64,000 bases of DNA from Nocardioides hwasunensis (lineage in GTDB: Bacteria > Actinomycetota > Actinomycetes > Propionibacteriales > Nocardioidaceae). Shown in pieces: positions 26,589 through 35,964 of this stretch. The first letter of the stretch is position 1. The number at the start of each line of letters is the position of its first letter. A program made the position numbers and the translations under genes. The stretch lies in assembly GCF_014779665.1 (NCBI RefSeq), contig NZ_JACXYY010000001.1, positions 734,309 through 798,308 on the forward strand. Reading direction: 5' to 3'. A model generated the notes under the pieces. It was not told the origin of the DNA and ran no database searches. It worked only from the letters and a program-made list of their open reading frames with translations.

Positions 26589-29482
26589 GCCGCCGCTGCC
26601 TCCGTCTCGCGTCGGGTGCGCTTGATGTCGCGGTCGATGTGGGAGCCGAGGGCGCGCAGGAGGTCGAGCACCAGGCCGACCACGACGAGGTAGACGCCGA
26701 CGTCGAAGAGCACCGAGGTGACCAGGTGCAGCTCACCGAGCAGCGGGATGGGCACGTCGATGATGGCCGACTGCAGGACGACGCCGCCGAAGGCCATCGG
26801 CAGCAGTGCGGAGAGGGCGGCCACGGACAGGCCCGCACCGATGAGTCGCCCGGCGTCGACGGGCGCGGCCTCGTCGAGCTCGTAGCGTCCGCCGGCGAGG
26901 TAGCGGACGACGAGGGCCAGGCCGGTGGTCATCCCGGCGGCGAACCCGCCTCCGGGATCGTTGTGCCCGGCCAGCAGGAAGTAGATCGAGATCACGATGA
27001 GCGTGTGGAAGACGAGGCGCACCACGACCTCGAAGATGATCGACCGCTTCTCCGGCGCCATCGTGCGCGAGCCCGGCAGCCAGGCGCGACGACCGGGCCC
27101 GGTGGGGACCTTCGTCACACCGGCGGGGTAGGGGATGTCGTGGACGCGCCGGATGTCGGCGCCGCGGGCGCTGACGTAGATGAGGCTGGCCACGCCCGTG
27201 GCGGCCGCCACGAGGACCGAGAGCTCGCCGAGCGTGTCCCACGCGCGGGTGTCGACGAGGATGACGTTGACGATGTTGCCGCCGCCGCCGAACTCCAGCG
27301 CCTGCTTCGGGAGGGCCGTCGAGACGGGCTCCGCGGTCCGTGCGGCACCCGCCACCAGCAGGAAGCCGCCGGTCACCGCGCCCACGGCGGCGCCGAGCAC
27401 GGCGCGGAGGTGGCGGCGGGCGCTCAGCGGCCGGTCGGTGAAGAACTGCGGCAGCCGGCGCAGGGCCAGCACGAACACCACGACGGTCAGGGTCTCGACG
27501 AGCGCCTGGGTCAGGGCGAGGTCGGGCGCGCCGTGGAGGACGAAGAGGACAGCCGTGCCGTAGCCGGTGACTCCGACCAGGAGCACCGCACGGATCCGAC
27601 GGCGCGAGCGCACGGTGAGCACGGCGGCGGCGGCGATGACCACGCCGACGACGGCCTGCGCCGGGGTGTCCCACGCCCGGACGCGTACGTCGTCGAGACC
27701 CCGCAGCAGCGTCGATCCGGGGAGCAGCACGACGACGAGGAGGATGATCGCGAGGTAGGCCGAGGCGGACCCGCGCTGGACGACACCGGTGACCTCGACC
27801 GCGCTCCGGTCCAGCAGCCGCATGCCGCCCCGGTAGGCGCGCTCCAGGCTCCAGTCGTGCGCCAGCCGCGTCTGCACTCGGGCGACCGGCTCGCGGGCGA
27901 GGAAGAGCAGCGCTCCGCCGGCGAGCGCGAGCACGGTCAGCAGCAGCGGGGTGCCGACCCCGTGCCACAGCGTGAGCTCGGGGTGGTGGACGCCCGCCGG
28001 GAAGCCCTCGGCCGGTTGCTCGAGCAGGGTCGTGAGCGGACCGCCGGCGAAGCCCAGGGCGACGGTCAGGGCGGCCAGCACGACAGGGGCAGCGACGAAT
28101 CCCGGTGCCGGTGGGTGGACCTCGGCCGGGGCGTCGTGCTCCGAGCCGGCGCCGTGGATCTCCCGGTTGCCGAAGGCGCCCCAGACGAAGCGAGCGGAGT
28201 AGGCGGCCGTCAGCGCGGACCCGACGACGACCCCGGCCAGCAGGACCCAGCCGGAGAGACCGGCCATGCCGGTGCCGTCCCCCTCCTGCGCCACGTCGAG
28301 GAGTGCCACGAGGACGCTCTCCTTCGTGACGTAGCCCAGCAGCGGGGGCAGTCCGGCCATCGACGCAGCGGCGAGCGTGGCGGCCACCGCGAGCGCGGGC
28401 ATCCGGCGGGCCAGGCCGGTGATGCGGCGCAGGTCGCGCGTCCCGGCGCTGTGGTCGATGATCCCGACCGTGAGGAACAAGGTGGCCTTGAAGAGGGCGT
28501 GCGCGACGAGCACGCCCAGACCCGCCACCATCGTGCTGCGGGTGCCCACGCCGAGCACCAGGACGAGGAAGCCGAGCTGGCTCACGGTGCCGTAGGCGAG
28601 CAGCAGCTTGAGGTCGTTCTGGCGCAGCGCGCGCACGCCGCCGAGCAGCATCGTGGCGAGGCCGAGCGTCAGCAGCACCGTCCGCCAGCCTGCGACGCCG
28701 GCGAAGGCCGGGGCGAGGAGCGCCACGAGGTAGACGCCGGCCTTCACCATCGACGCGGCGTGGAGGTAGGCGCTGACCGGGGTCGGCGCGGCCATGGCCG
28801 ACGGCAGCCAGAAGTGGAACGGCAGCAGCGCCGACTTGCTGATGGCGCCGACCAGGAGCAGGTGCACGCCGACGGTCACGGCGGTGCCCACGGGCGGATC
28901 GGCCAGGATCTCCGAGATCCGGTAGGTCCCGGCACCGTGGGCGACGACGATCGCTCCGACCAGCATCGCGAGGCCACCGAAGGTCGTGACGATGAGCGCC
29001 TGGATGGCCGAGCGTCGGCTGGCGCGGCGACCCGGGTCGTGCCCGATGAGCAGGAACGAGAAGACGGTGGTGAGCTCCCAGAACACGTAGAGCAGGAGCA
29101 GGTCGTCGGCCAGGACCAGGCCGAGCATGGATCCGATGAACGCGACCAGGACGCCTGCGAAGCGCGGGACGCCGGCGTCGGACCTGCCGAAGTACCACGC
29201 GCAGTAGGCCAGCACCAGCGCGCCGATCCCCAGCACGATCAGCGACATCACCCACTGGAGGGTGCCCATCGACAGCGCGAGGTCCATGCCGATGCCGTCG
29301 ACCCAGGGATGGACTTCGGTGAGGGTGCCGCCGTCGAGGACCGTCGGCCCTTGGGCGGCCACCCAGATCGTCCCCGCGAGGGGCACGACCGCCAAGGCCA
29401 GGAATCCGCGACTGCCCGCGCGCAGCACGAGCCATGGAGACGCGATCGCCGTCGCGAGAACGGCGACGATCAGCAACAGCAC
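26585..29482 (-). CDS. mnhA: Mrp Na+/H+ antiporter fused subunit A/B
   Basis: Large fused subunit of 965 aa. The N-terminal two thirds resemble NuoL/MrpA (FWELTTVFSFLLIGHDPG, KSALLPFHFWLPSAMAAPTPVSAYLHAASMVKAG split across two helices) and continue into the MrpA C-terminal domain (VRSRRRIRAVLLVGVTGYG, HGAPDLALTQALVETLTVVV). The last about 150 residues form MnhB (HNDPGGGFAAGMTTGLA, ELHLVTSVLFDVGVYLVV). GTG at 29482 (VLLLIVAVLA) is chosen over upstream starts giving an Arg/Pro-rich tail with no membrane character. First gene of the six-gene Mrp operon, which exports Na+ in exchange for protons and supports pH and salt tolerance. Confidence 0.94.
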   Translation of the reverse strand: MLLLIVAVLATAIASPWLVLRAGSRGFLALAVVPLAGTIWVAAQGPTVLDGGTLTEVHPWVDGIGMDLALSMGTLQWVMSLIVLGIGALVLAYCAWYFGRSDAGVPRFAGVLVAFIGSMLGLVLADDLLLLYVFWELTTVFSFLLIGHDPGRRASRRSAIQALIVTTFGGLAMLVGAIVVAHGAGTYRISEILADPPVGTAVTVGVHLLLVGAISKSALLPFHFWLPSAMAAPTPVSAYLHAASMVKAGVYLVALLAPAFAGVAGWRTVLLTLGLATMLLGGVRALRQNDLKLLLAYGTVSQLGFLVLVLGVGTRSTMVAGLGVLVAHALFKATLFLTVGIIDHSAGTRDLRRITGLARRMPALAVAATLAAASMAGLPPLLGYVTKESVLVALLDVAQEGDGTGMAGLSGWVLLAGVVVGSALTAAYSARFVWGAFGNREIHGAGSEHDAPAEVHPPAPGFVAAPVVLAALTVALGFAGGPLTTLLEQPAEGFPAGVHHPELTLWHGVGTPLLLTVLALAGGALLFLAREPVARVQTRLAHDWSLERAYRGGMRLLDRSAVEVTGVVQRGSASAYLAIILLVVVLLPGSTLLRGLDDVRVRAWDTPAQAVVGVVIAAAAVLTVRSRRRIRAVLLVGVTGYGTAVLFVLHGAPDLALTQALVETLTVVVFVLALRRLPQFFTDRPLSARRHLRAVLGAAVGAVTGGFLLVAGAARTAEPVSTALPKQALEFGGGGNIVNVILVDTRAWDTLGELSVLVAAATGVASLIYVSARGADIRRVHDIPYPAGVTKVPTGPGRRAWLPGSRTMAPEKRSIIFEVVVRLVFHTLIVISIYFLLAGHNDPGGGFAAGMTTGLALVVRYLAGGRYELDEAAPVDAGRLIGAGLSVAALSALLPMAFGGVVLQSAIIDVPIPLLGELHLVTSVLFDVGVYLVVVGLVLDLLRALGSHIDRDIKRTRRETEAAAA

Positions 29483-29665
29483 AGGCGGGTGTCCTCGAGG
29501 TCTCGCGGGTGGTTCGGCGGGGCGCCGGGGTGTGCCAAACCTACAGGCGCGAGGTGACATGACCCCGGTCGCGAGAGCCTCGTCGACCGAAGATGGGTGG
29601 TGGACCCCATGCGGTGGCGTCGACGCGTGGCGTGACTCACGCCGAGGCGGCGCGTTCCCGGCTCG

Positions 29666-30304
29666 TCAGCCGAGGTAGTTGGTCGTGAACGTGATCGCGA
29701 CGGTGAGCACGAGGGTGTTGAACACGAAGGCCAGCACCCCGTGCTTGAGCACCTGCGCGCGCAGCACCGACTTGCGCACCTCGACGTCGGTCGTCCCGAA
29801 GGTGGTCCCCACGGCGACGGTGAAGTAGAGGTACTCCACCACGCCGGGTCGGGCCTCGTCGGGGAAGGCGAGTCCACCGTGCTCGCTGTGGAGCGCGACG
29901 TAGGTCATGAGGAATCCGGCCTGCAGCACCAGCCACGACGAGACGATGGCGACCAGGCACACGGCCAGCACCCACGGCTCGGACGCATGCTGCTCGTCGG
30001 CACGCGGCATGACCAGCAGGACCGAGACCAGCGCCACGACTGCGGCGCTCTGCGCGAAGGCCTCGGGCGAGGCGACGAACAGCTTCGCGGCGCGGCTCAT
30101 CCGCCTCGACTGCCGCGCCATCGCCGTCAGGCCGGTGCGGCCCCCGCGGTGGATCGCAGCCCAGGTCAGGACCAGGTAGACGACGGCGTAGAGGTCCCAC
30201 GACGTGAGGAACACCAGCAGCGGCTCGCCGGGCGTGAAGAAGCCCACGACCAGACCGACGCACGCCAGGGTCTGTCTCCACGTCTCACGCTGCCACCAGC
30301 TCAT
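29666..30304 (-). CDS. DUF1345 membrane protein
   Basis: Membrane protein of 212 aa with five probable helices. The C-terminal half carries the DUF1345 signature: VEYLYFTVAVGTTFGTTDVEV followed by LKHGVLAFVFNTLVLTVAI, a pattern reminiscent of an ion-channel pore loop. Start at 30304 is chosen because a TAGGGT hexamer lies 8 nt upstream. A longer reading to 30415 would run through the tRNA terminator. It lies 183 bp upstream of the Mrp operon on the same strand; the spacer shows no clear promoter. Confidence 0.85.
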   Translation of the reverse strand: MSWWQRETWRQTLACVGLVVGFFTPGEPLLVFLTSWDLYAVVYLVLTWAAIHRGGRTGLTAMARQSRRMSRAAKLFVASPEAFAQSAAVVALVSVLLVMPRADEQHASEPWVLAVCLVAIVSSWLVLQAGFLMTYVALHSEHGGLAFPDEARPGVVEYLYFTVAVGTTFGTTDVEVRKSVLRAQVLKHGVLAFVFNTLVLTVAITFTTNYLG

Positions 30305-30349
30305 GGGCGCCCACCCTAGTGAGGCGTGCAGCCGGACCGGCAACGACGA

Positions 30350-30374
30350 AGCCCCGGGCCGATGACCCGGGGCT
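30350..30374 (-). terminator. intrinsic terminator downstream of tRNA-Leu
   Basis: Perfect 9-bp inverted repeat AGCCCCGGG (30350-30358) and CCCGGGGCT (30366-30374) with a 7-nt loop, 12 nt beyond the CCA end of the tRNA. On the minus strand the stem is followed by TTCGTCGTTG, only weakly U-rich. Confidence 0.75.
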
Positions 30375-30385
30375 CGTTTCGATCG

Positions 30386-30474
30386 TGGTGTCCGAGGGGG
30401 GACTTGAACCCCCACGCCCTAATACGGGCACTAGCACCTCAAGCTAGCGCGTCTGCCAATTCCGCCACCCGGAC
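30386..30474 (-). tRNA. tRNA-Leu (anticodon GAG)
   Basis: Cloverleaf readable on the minus strand: acceptor stem GTCCGGG pairs with CTCGGAC (one G-U), discriminator A, and CCA is encoded. The anticodon stem CTAGC/GCTAG encloses the loop TTGAGGT, so the anticodon is GAG, reading CUC/CUU. The long variable arm expected of a class II leucine tRNA (TGCCCGTATTAGGGCGT) is present, and the T-arm contains GTTCAAGTC. It is 86 nt without CCA. Confidence 0.95.
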
Positions 30475-30554
30475 GAGTGCTGGAGAAATGTAGCAAAGCA
30501 CCTCGCTGGCAACGAATCGGGGTTGGTGCTGGCTCGTGGGGCAGGATGGGCGGC

Positions 30555-31898
30555 ATGGAACAGGCTCCGCAGGACAGTTCTCGGGCTCCGTCGCAGGGCC
30601 CTTCCTACGACCCTGCCAAGGAGGTCGTCGAGCTGTGCCGGGAGCTCATCCGCATCGACACGTCCAACTACGGCACGGACGACGGGCCGGGGGAGCGCAA
30701 GGCCGCCGAGTACGTCGCCGGGCTGCTCGACGAGGTCGGGATCGAGAGCCAGGTCATCGAGGGGCGGCCCGGTCGGGCCAACGTGGTCGCGCGCTGGGGC
30801 GGTGGCGACGGCCGGGCCCCGCTACTGCTCCACGGCCACCTCGACGTCGTACCGGCGGAGGCGTCGGACTGGCAGGTCGATCCGTTCAGCGGCGAGATCA
30901 AGGACGGCCACGTGTGGGGCCGCGGCGCGGTCGACATGAAGGACTTCGACGCGATGCTGCTCAGCGTCGTGCGAGCCCGCGCCGCAGCCGGAGCCGCGCC
31001 CGACCGGGAGGTCGTGCTGTGCTTCACCGCCGACGAGGAGGCCGGAGGTGGCCACGGAGCGAAGGTGCTCGTCGACGAGCACGCCGACCTGTTCGCCGAC
31101 TGCACCGAGGCGGTCGGCGAGGTGGGCGGCTTCTCCGCCACCATCCGCGGACGCCGGGTCTACCTCATCGAGGCCGCCGAGAAGGGCATGGCCTGGATGC
31201 GGCTCACCGCCCGGGGGCGTGCCGGCCACGGTTCGATGATCAACGACGACAACGCCGTCACCCGCCTCGCCGGCGCCGTGGCCCGCATCGGCGCGCACCA
31301 GTGGCCGGTCCGGCTGACGCCCACCATGGAGGTGCTCCTCGCGACGGTCGGTGAGCTCGCCGGCACCGAGGCCACACCGGGCAACGCCGAGGCGCTGGTC
31401 GAGGAGTTCGGCGACGCCGCCCGGATGCTCGGCGCGGTCATCCGCAACACCGCCAACCCGACGATGCTCCAGGCGGGCTACAAGACCAACGTCATCCCCA
31501 CCGACGCCCACGCGACCGTCGACGGCCGGTTCCTGCCCGGCTACGAGGACGAGTTCTTCCAGACCCTGCACGAGCTCGCCGGCGACGGGATCGAGTTCGA
31601 CTTCGAGTCCAAGCAGGACCCGTGGGAGACGCCGTACGACGGTGACCTGGTGACGGCGATGACCCGCAGCCTCATCGCCGAGGACCCCGACGCCCTCGTC
31701 GCGCCCTACCTGATGAGCGGCGGCACCGACGCCAAGCACTTCCGCAAGCTCGACATGCGCTCCTACGGCTTCGCACCGCTGCGGCTGCCCGCCGACCTCG
31801 ACTTCACCGCGCTCTTCCACGGTGTCGACGAGCGGGTCCCGGTCGACGCGCTGGAGTTCGGTGCGCGGGTGTTCGACCGCTTCCTCGACCAGGTCTGA
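30555..31898 (+). CDS. M20/M25/M40 family metallo-hydrolase
   Basis: Zinc aminoacylase/carboxypeptidase-type peptidase of 447 aa. Ligands and catalytic residues appear in the usual order: HGHLDVVP with the catalytic Asp, WGRGAVDMKD with the bridging Asp, ADEEAGG with the catalytic Glu-Glu, a dimerisation insert (RGRAGHGSMI) and FHGVDERVP with the last metal-binding His. The substrate is not predictable; the family includes dipeptidases, succinyl-diaminopimelate desuccinylase and N-acyl amino acid hydrolases. Two ATGs in frame at 30546 and 30555 are both possible; the second is chosen for GGATGGG spacing. It stands alone between the tRNA and the FMN riboswitch. Confidence 0.9.
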   Translation: MEQAPQDSSRAPSQGPSYDPAKEVVELCRELIRIDTSNYGTDDGPGERKAAEYVAGLLDEVGIESQVIEGRPGRANVVARWGGGDGRAPLLLHGHLDVVPAEASDWQVDPFSGEIKDGHVWGRGAVDMKDFDAMLLSVVRARAAAGAAPDREVVLCFTADEEAGGGHGAKVLVDEHADLFADCTEAVGEVGGFSATIRGRRVYLIEAAEKGMAWMRLTARGRAGHGSMINDDNAVTRLAGAVARIGAHQWPVRLTPTMEVLLATVGELAGTEATPGNAEALVEEFGDAARMLGAVIRNTANPTMLQAGYKTNVIPTDAHATVDGRFLPGYEDEFFQTLHELAGDGIEFDFESKQDPWETPYDGDLVTAMTRSLIAEDPDALVAPYLMSGGTDAKHFRKLDMRSYGFAPLRLPADLDFTALFHGVDERVPVDALEFGARVFDRFLDQV

Positions 31899-32028
31899 GG
31901 CCGGCTCCGCCCGGGCGGCGGGGTGACAGCACCCACCGTGCGCACCCTCGGAACTGTTGCGCACGCCACACGCGGACACCGATGAGGGAATGCGCTGCCC
32001 TGTGGCATGGTTGCCACCACGAAGAGCT

Positions 32029-32156
32029 TGCGTGCTCTGGGGGCGGTGAAATTCCGCACCGGCGGTCACAGTCCGCGACCCGACCACCGCCAGTGGCCGG
32101 TTGACCAGGTGGAACTCCTGGACCGACGGTCACAGTCCGGATGAGAAGTGCACGCA
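32029..32156 (+). ncRNA. FMN riboswitch (RFN element)
   Basis: Clear RFN element upstream of the riboflavin operon. The closing stem TGCGTGC (32029-32035) pairs with GCACGCA (32150-32156). The conserved core elements GGGGCGGTGAAATTCCGCAC, CGGTCACAGTCCG and GGAACTCCTGGACCGACGGT appear in order. Downstream, at 32162-32213, a GC-rich hairpin (GGGGGC with GCCCCC, ACTCCG with CGGAGT) lies just ahead of the ribD ribosome-binding site (GGAGGCGGAGGA). FMN binding probably closes access to it or ends transcription. The 130 bp before the element, after the peptidase gene, show no confident promoter. Confidence 0.95.
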
Positions 32157-32239
32157 GACGCACTCCGCGTTCCCTGTCGGGGGCCGCGAGCGCCGTCGCC
32201 CGCCCCCCGGAGTCCGAACACCCGGAGGCGGAGGAAGCG

Positions 32240-33286
32240 ATGACGACCAGCGAGGCAGAACAGCGTGCCATGCAGCGCGCACTCGCGCTCGCGGTCACGC
32301 CCGGCGTCCCACTGGGGCCCAACCCTCGGGTCGGCTGTGTGCTGCTCGCCCCGGACGGTACGACGATCGCCGAGGGCTTCCACCGCGGAGCGGGCACCCC
32401 GCACGCCGAGGCCGCCGCGCTCGCGGAGGCTGGTGACGCGGCCCGCGGCGCGACCGCCGTCGTCACGCTCGAGCCGTGCAACCACACCGGTCGCACAGGC
32501 CCGTGCAGCGAGGCACTCATCGCGGCCGGCGTGGTCCGAGTCGTCTTCGCCCAGCCCGACGCCAACCCGGTCGCCGTCGGCGGCGCCGGCCGGCTGCGCG
32601 AGGCGGCCGTCGAGGTCGTCGGCGGCGAGATGATCGACGAGGCGCAGGCGATCAACCGGGCCTGGACCTTCGCCATCGCCCACCGACGGCCCTTCGTGAC
32701 CTGGAAGTTCGCCACCACGCTCGACGGCCGCAGCGCTGCCACGGACGGCACCAGCCGATGGGTCTCCAGCCGCGCCGCCCGCCTCGACACCCACCGACTA
32801 CGTGGGCTGTGCGACACGATGCTCGTCGGCACGAGCACCGTCGAGGTCGACGACCCCGAGCTCACCGTCCGCGACGAGGTCGACGAGCCCGTCGCGATCC
32901 AGCCGCTGCGCGCCGTGATGGGGCTGCGGGACCTGCCGACGGACCGGCGGATCTTCAACGACCGGGCCGAGTCCGTGCACCTGCGCACCCGCGACCCGGA
33001 GATCGCCCTTGCCGAGCTGCACGCGAGGGACCGCCAGCACGTGTTCCTCGAGGGTGGTCCCACGCTCGCCCGGGCGTTCCTGGCCGCGGGTCTCGTCGAC
33101 GAGGTCGTCACCTACGTCGCGCCGATGCTGCTCGGCTCCGGCCGCAGCGCCGTCGCCGACCTCGGCATCCACACCATCACCGACGCGCTCCACCTGCACG
33201 TCACCGACGTGGCCGTGCTGCAGGGACACGGCGGCGAGGACACCAACGTGAGGCTCACCATGAAGCCCCAGAAGAGGAGCAGCTGA
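32240..33286 (+). CDS. ribD: riboflavin biosynthesis deaminase/reductase
   Basis: Bifunctional enzyme of 348 aa for the second and third steps of riboflavin synthesis. The N-terminal deaminase domain binds zinc through His55 (HAE), Cys80 and Cys89 in PCNHTGRTGPC. The C-terminal reductase domain (from about 150) shows TWKFATTLDGRSAA, TMLVGTSTVEVDDPELTVRD and HVFLEGGPTLARAFL. ATG at 32240 is preferred because GGAGGCGGAGGAAG precedes it; an upstream in-frame start at 32141 lies inside the riboswitch. The stop overlaps ribE as TGATG. Confidence 0.96.
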   Translation: MTTSEAEQRAMQRALALAVTPGVPLGPNPRVGCVLLAPDGTTIAEGFHRGAGTPHAEAAALAEAGDAARGATAVVTLEPCNHTGRTGPCSEALIAAGVVRVVFAQPDANPVAVGGAGRLREAAVEVVGGEMIDEAQAINRAWTFAIAHRRPFVTWKFATTLDGRSAATDGTSRWVSSRAARLDTHRLRGLCDTMLVGTSTVEVDDPELTVRDEVDEPVAIQPLRAVMGLRDLPTDRRIFNDRAESVHLRTRDPEIALAELHARDRQHVFLEGGPTLARAFLAAGLVDEVVTYVAPMLLGSGRSAVADLGIHTITDALHLHVTDVAVLQGHGGEDTNVRLTMKPQKRSS

Positions 33287-33918
33287 TGTTCACCGGGATC
33301 GTCGAGGAGCTCGGCACCATCGCCGAGGTCACCGACCAGGGCGACGCCGTCCGACTCACCGTCGAGGCCAGCACCGTGCTCGAGGGCACCGGGCTGGGCG
33401 ACTCGATCTCCGTCAACGGCTGCTGCCTCACCGTCTCCGAGCTCGGCGAGGGCAGGTGGACCGCCGACCTCATGCAGGAGACCCTCGACAGGACCTCGCT
33501 GCGCGGCGTCGTACCCGGCGACCGGGTCAACCTGGAGCGTGCGGTCACCGTCGACAAGCGGCTCGGGGGCCACATCGTGCAGGGCCACGTCGACGGGGTC
33601 GGCGAGGTCATCGCCCGCTCACCGAGCGAGCACTGGGACGTCGTCGAGATCTCGCTCCCGGCCCACCTGGCGCGCTACCTCGTCGACAAGGGCTCGATCA
33701 CCGTCGACGGAGTGAGTCTCACCGTGGTCGAGGCCCGTGACTCGAGCTTCACCGTCAGCCTGATCCCCGAGACCCTCGCCCGCACGACCCTCGGCAGCCG
33801 CCGCGTCGGCGACCTGGTCAACCTCGAGGCCGACGTCATCGCCAAGCACGTCGAGAAGCTCCTCGGCGCCTACAGCTCCGTGACCACCCCCTTCTCAGAG
33901 AACGACGAGGAAGACTGA
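33286..33918 (+). CDS. ribE: riboflavin synthase alpha chain
   Basis: Trimeric riboflavin synthase subunit of 210 aa, dismutating two lumazine molecules. It starts with the diagnostic [10 protein letters not shown] and contains two repeated lumazine-binding domains: residues 1-97 ([11 protein letters not shown]) and 98-200 ([23 protein letters not shown]). [12 protein letters not shown] marks the junction. Coupled by 1-bp TGATG overlaps to ribD and to the following transporter gene. Confidence 0.96.
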   Translation: MFTGIVEELGTIAEVTDQGDAVRLTVEASTVLEGTGLGDSISVNGCCLTVSELGEGRWTADLMQETLDRTSLRGVVPGDRVNLERAVTVDKRLGGHIVQGHVDGVGEVIARSPSEHWDVVEISLPAHLARYLVDKGSITVDGVSLTVVEARDSSFTVSLIPETLARTTLGSRRVGDLVNLEADVIAKHVEKLLGAYSSVTTPFSENDEED

Positions 33919-34613
33919 TGTCCCTGCTCGAATGGCTCGTCCACGGCACCATCCCGGTGCCCGGCGGCGAGCTCGGCGCTCGCGAGGTGATCGGCAACCT
34001 CTTCGGCCTCGCCAGTGCGATCCTCGGCATGAAGCGCTTCGTCTGGGCCTGGCCGATCGGGCTCGTGGGCAACGTCCTGCTCTTCACCGTCTTCGCCACC
34101 GGAGAGCTCTCCGGCCACATCGACGACCCGCTGTGGGGGCAGGCCGGACGTCAGGTGTTCTTCGCCGCGGTCTCGGTCTACGGCTGGTGGCGCTGGTCGC
34201 ACGTGCGCAACGCCGGCGGCGCCTCCGACGGCGGCGCCATCGCCCCGCGCTGGGCCACGCGCACCGAGCGACTGCAGCTGCTGGGTCTCGGGGTCGTCGG
34301 CTACGCCGCGGCGTACGTCGTGCTGACCCAGGTGCTCGGCTCCTGGGGCCCGACGACCGAGGCCTGGATCCTCGCCGGCTCCATGCTGGCGACCTACGGC
34401 ATGGCCCGTGGGTGGGTCGAGTTCTGGCTGGTCTGGGTCCTGGTGGACGTCGTCGGCGTCACCACCTTGATCCAGGCCGGCTACTACCCGACGGCAGGCA
34501 TGTACCTCTTCTACGCGATCTTCGTGATCATCGGCTTCGTCGTCTGGTGGCGCGACGCCCGGACCGTGGTCGACACCAGCACCGTCGACGAGCAGGAGGC
34601 ACTCCCCGTATGA
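33918..34613 (+). CDS. PnuC-family transporter, probable riboflavin transporter (PnuX/RibM)
   Basis: Integral membrane protein of 231 aa with about seven helices. It belongs to the PnuC vitamin transporter family: [31 protein letters not shown] and [15 protein letters not shown] match the conserved N-terminal block, and [18 protein letters not shown] the C-terminal one. Classical PnuC takes up nicotinamide riboside. Placement inside an FMN-riboswitch operon between ribE and ribBA instead suggests riboflavin, as for PnuX/RibM of Corynebacterium. It overlaps ribE by TGATG and ribBA by ATGA. Confidence 0.88.
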   Translation: MSLLEWLVHGTIPVPGGELGAREVIGNLFGLASAILGMKRFVWAWPIGLVGNVLLFTVFATGELSGHIDDPLWGQAGRQVFFAAVSVYGWWRWSHVRNAGGASDGGAIAPRWATRTERLQLLGLGVVGYAAAYVVLTQVLGSWGPTTEAWILAGSMLATYGMARGWVEFWLVWVLVDVVGVTTLIQAGYYPTAGMYLFYAIFVIIGFVVWWRDARTVVDTSTVDEQEALPV

Positions 34614-35884
34614 ACCACCACCCGAGCAGCGTGCGGCTTGACTCCGTCGAGCGGGCCATCGCCGACATCGCCGCGGGCAAGGCGGTCGTCGTCGTCGACG
34701 ACGAGGACCGCGAGAACGAGGGCGACATCATCTTCGCCGCCGCCAGGGCGACCCCGGAGCTGATGGCCTTCACCATCCGCCACAGCAGCGGGGTGATCTG
34801 CGTGCCGATGCCGGCCGAGATGCTCGACCGGCTCGAGATCCCGCTCATGACCCCGCACAACAAGGACAAGCTCCGCACGGCCTACACGATCTCGGTCGAT
34901 GCCCGCGACGGCGTGAGCACCGGCATCAGCGCCGCCGACCGCGCCCACACCGCCCGCACGCTCGCCGACTCGGCGACCGAGCCGTGGGAGCTCACGCGCC
35001 CCGGCCACGTCTTCCCGCTGCGCTACCGCGAGGGAGGCGTGCTCGTACGACGGGGGCACACCGAGGCGGCCGTCGACCTGGCGATGCTCGCCGGGCTGAC
35101 GCCCGCGGGTGTGCTGGTCGAGGTCGTCAACGACGACGGGACGATGAAGCGCGCGCCCGAGCTGCGGGAGTTCGCCGACCAGCACGGCCTCGCGATGATC
35201 TCCATCGACGACCTCGTGCGGCACCGTCGGCGCCACGAGCGCCATGTCGAGCGGGTCGCGGAGACCAGGCTGCCGACGCGGCACGGTGAGTTCACGGCCT
35301 ACGGCTACCGCATCACCATCGACGGCAGCGAGCACGTCGCGCTGGGCTACGGGGACCTCTCGGGTGACGAGCCGGTCCTGACCCGGGTGCACAGCGAGTG
35401 CCTCACCGGCGACGTGTTCGGCAGCGAGCGCTGCGACTGCGGCCCCCAGCTCGACGAGGCGCTGCGTCGCGTGGTCGAGGAGGGCAGGGGGGTGGTGGTC
35501 TACCTCCGCGGGCACGAGGGGCGTGGCATCGGGCTGGTCGCCAAGCTGCAGGCCTACCAGCTCCAGGACGGGGGTCGCGACACCGTCGACGCGAACCTCG
35601 ACCTCGGTCTCCCCGCCGACGCCCGCCACTACGGCACCGCGACCCAGATCCTGCGTGACCTCGAGATCGCGTCGGTGCGGCTGATGACCAACAACCCCGA
35701 CAAGACCGCCAGCCTCGAGGACTTCGGCATCGCCGTGACCGAGCAGGTGCCGCTCGCGCCGAGCCCCACCGACCACAACCTGGCCTACCTCCGCACCAAG
35801 CGCGACCGGATGGGCCACGAGCTGCCCGACCTGGCCGTCGACCACCAAGAAGAACACCTCGACCCACACGGAGGAGTCCGATGA
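34610..35884 (+). CDS. ribBA: 3,4-DHBP synthase / GTP cyclohydrolase II fusion
   Basis: Bifunctional protein of 424 aa for the two entry reactions of riboflavin synthesis. Residues 5-205 form the DHBP synthase, with [19 protein letters not shown] binding metal and substrate, followed by [24 protein letters not shown] split by short loops. Residues 215-405 form GTP cyclohydrolase II with the zinc cysteines in [14 protein letters not shown] and the catalytic ending [15 protein letters not shown]. Both halves look intact. The stop TGA overlaps the start of a 27-codon ORF (ATGA). Confidence 0.95.
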   Translation: MNHHPSSVRLDSVERAIADIAAGKAVVVVDDEDRENEGDIIFAAARATPELMAFTIRHSSGVICVPMPAEMLDRLEIPLMTPHNKDKLRTAYTISVDARDGVSTGISAADRAHTARTLADSATEPWELTRPGHVFPLRYREGGVLVRRGHTEAAVDLAMLAGLTPAGVLVEVVNDDGTMKRAPELREFADQHGLAMISIDDLVRHRRRHERHVERVAETRLPTRHGEFTAYGYRITIDGSEHVALGYGDLSGDEPVLTRVHSECLTGDVFGSERCDCGPQLDEALRRVVEEGRGVVVYLRGHEGRGIGLVAKLQAYQLQDGGRDTVDANLDLGLPADARHYGTATQILRDLEIASVRLMTNNPDKTASLEDFGIAVTEQVPLAPSPTDHNLAYLRTKRDRMGHELPDLAVDHQEEHLDPHGGVR

Positions 35885-35964
35885 GCGAGCGCAGCGAGCG
35901 AATGGTCCACCACAGCGTGCCAGATGCCTCATGCGTGCACGGAGCGAAGCGAGTGCGTGCATGA
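35881..35964 (+). CDS. 27-codon bridging ORF between ribBA and ribH
   Basis: Short ORF whose ATG overlaps the ribBA stop (ATGA at 35881-35884) and whose TGA overlaps the ribH ATG (ATGA at 35961-35964). It encodes 27 residues beginning MSERSERMV and ending in basic residues (GAKRVRA). Its first 22 bases, with the low-complexity word GAGCGAGCGCAGCGAGCGAA, and the later GGAGCGAAGCGAGTGCGTGC look like inserted repeat sequence rather than selected protein. The likely role is mechanical: passing ribosomes from ribBA to ribH. A similar arrangement occurs at 59614. Confidence 0.5.
   Translation: MSERSERMVHHSVPDASCVHGAKRVRA

Noticed and set aside
26639..29557. Long plus-strand ORF of 972 codons opposite mnhA
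   Set aside because: It lies fully antisense to a clear MrpA/B gene, has an extreme Arg/Gly/Glu/His composition and no domain. Long antisense frames are common in high-GC DNA.
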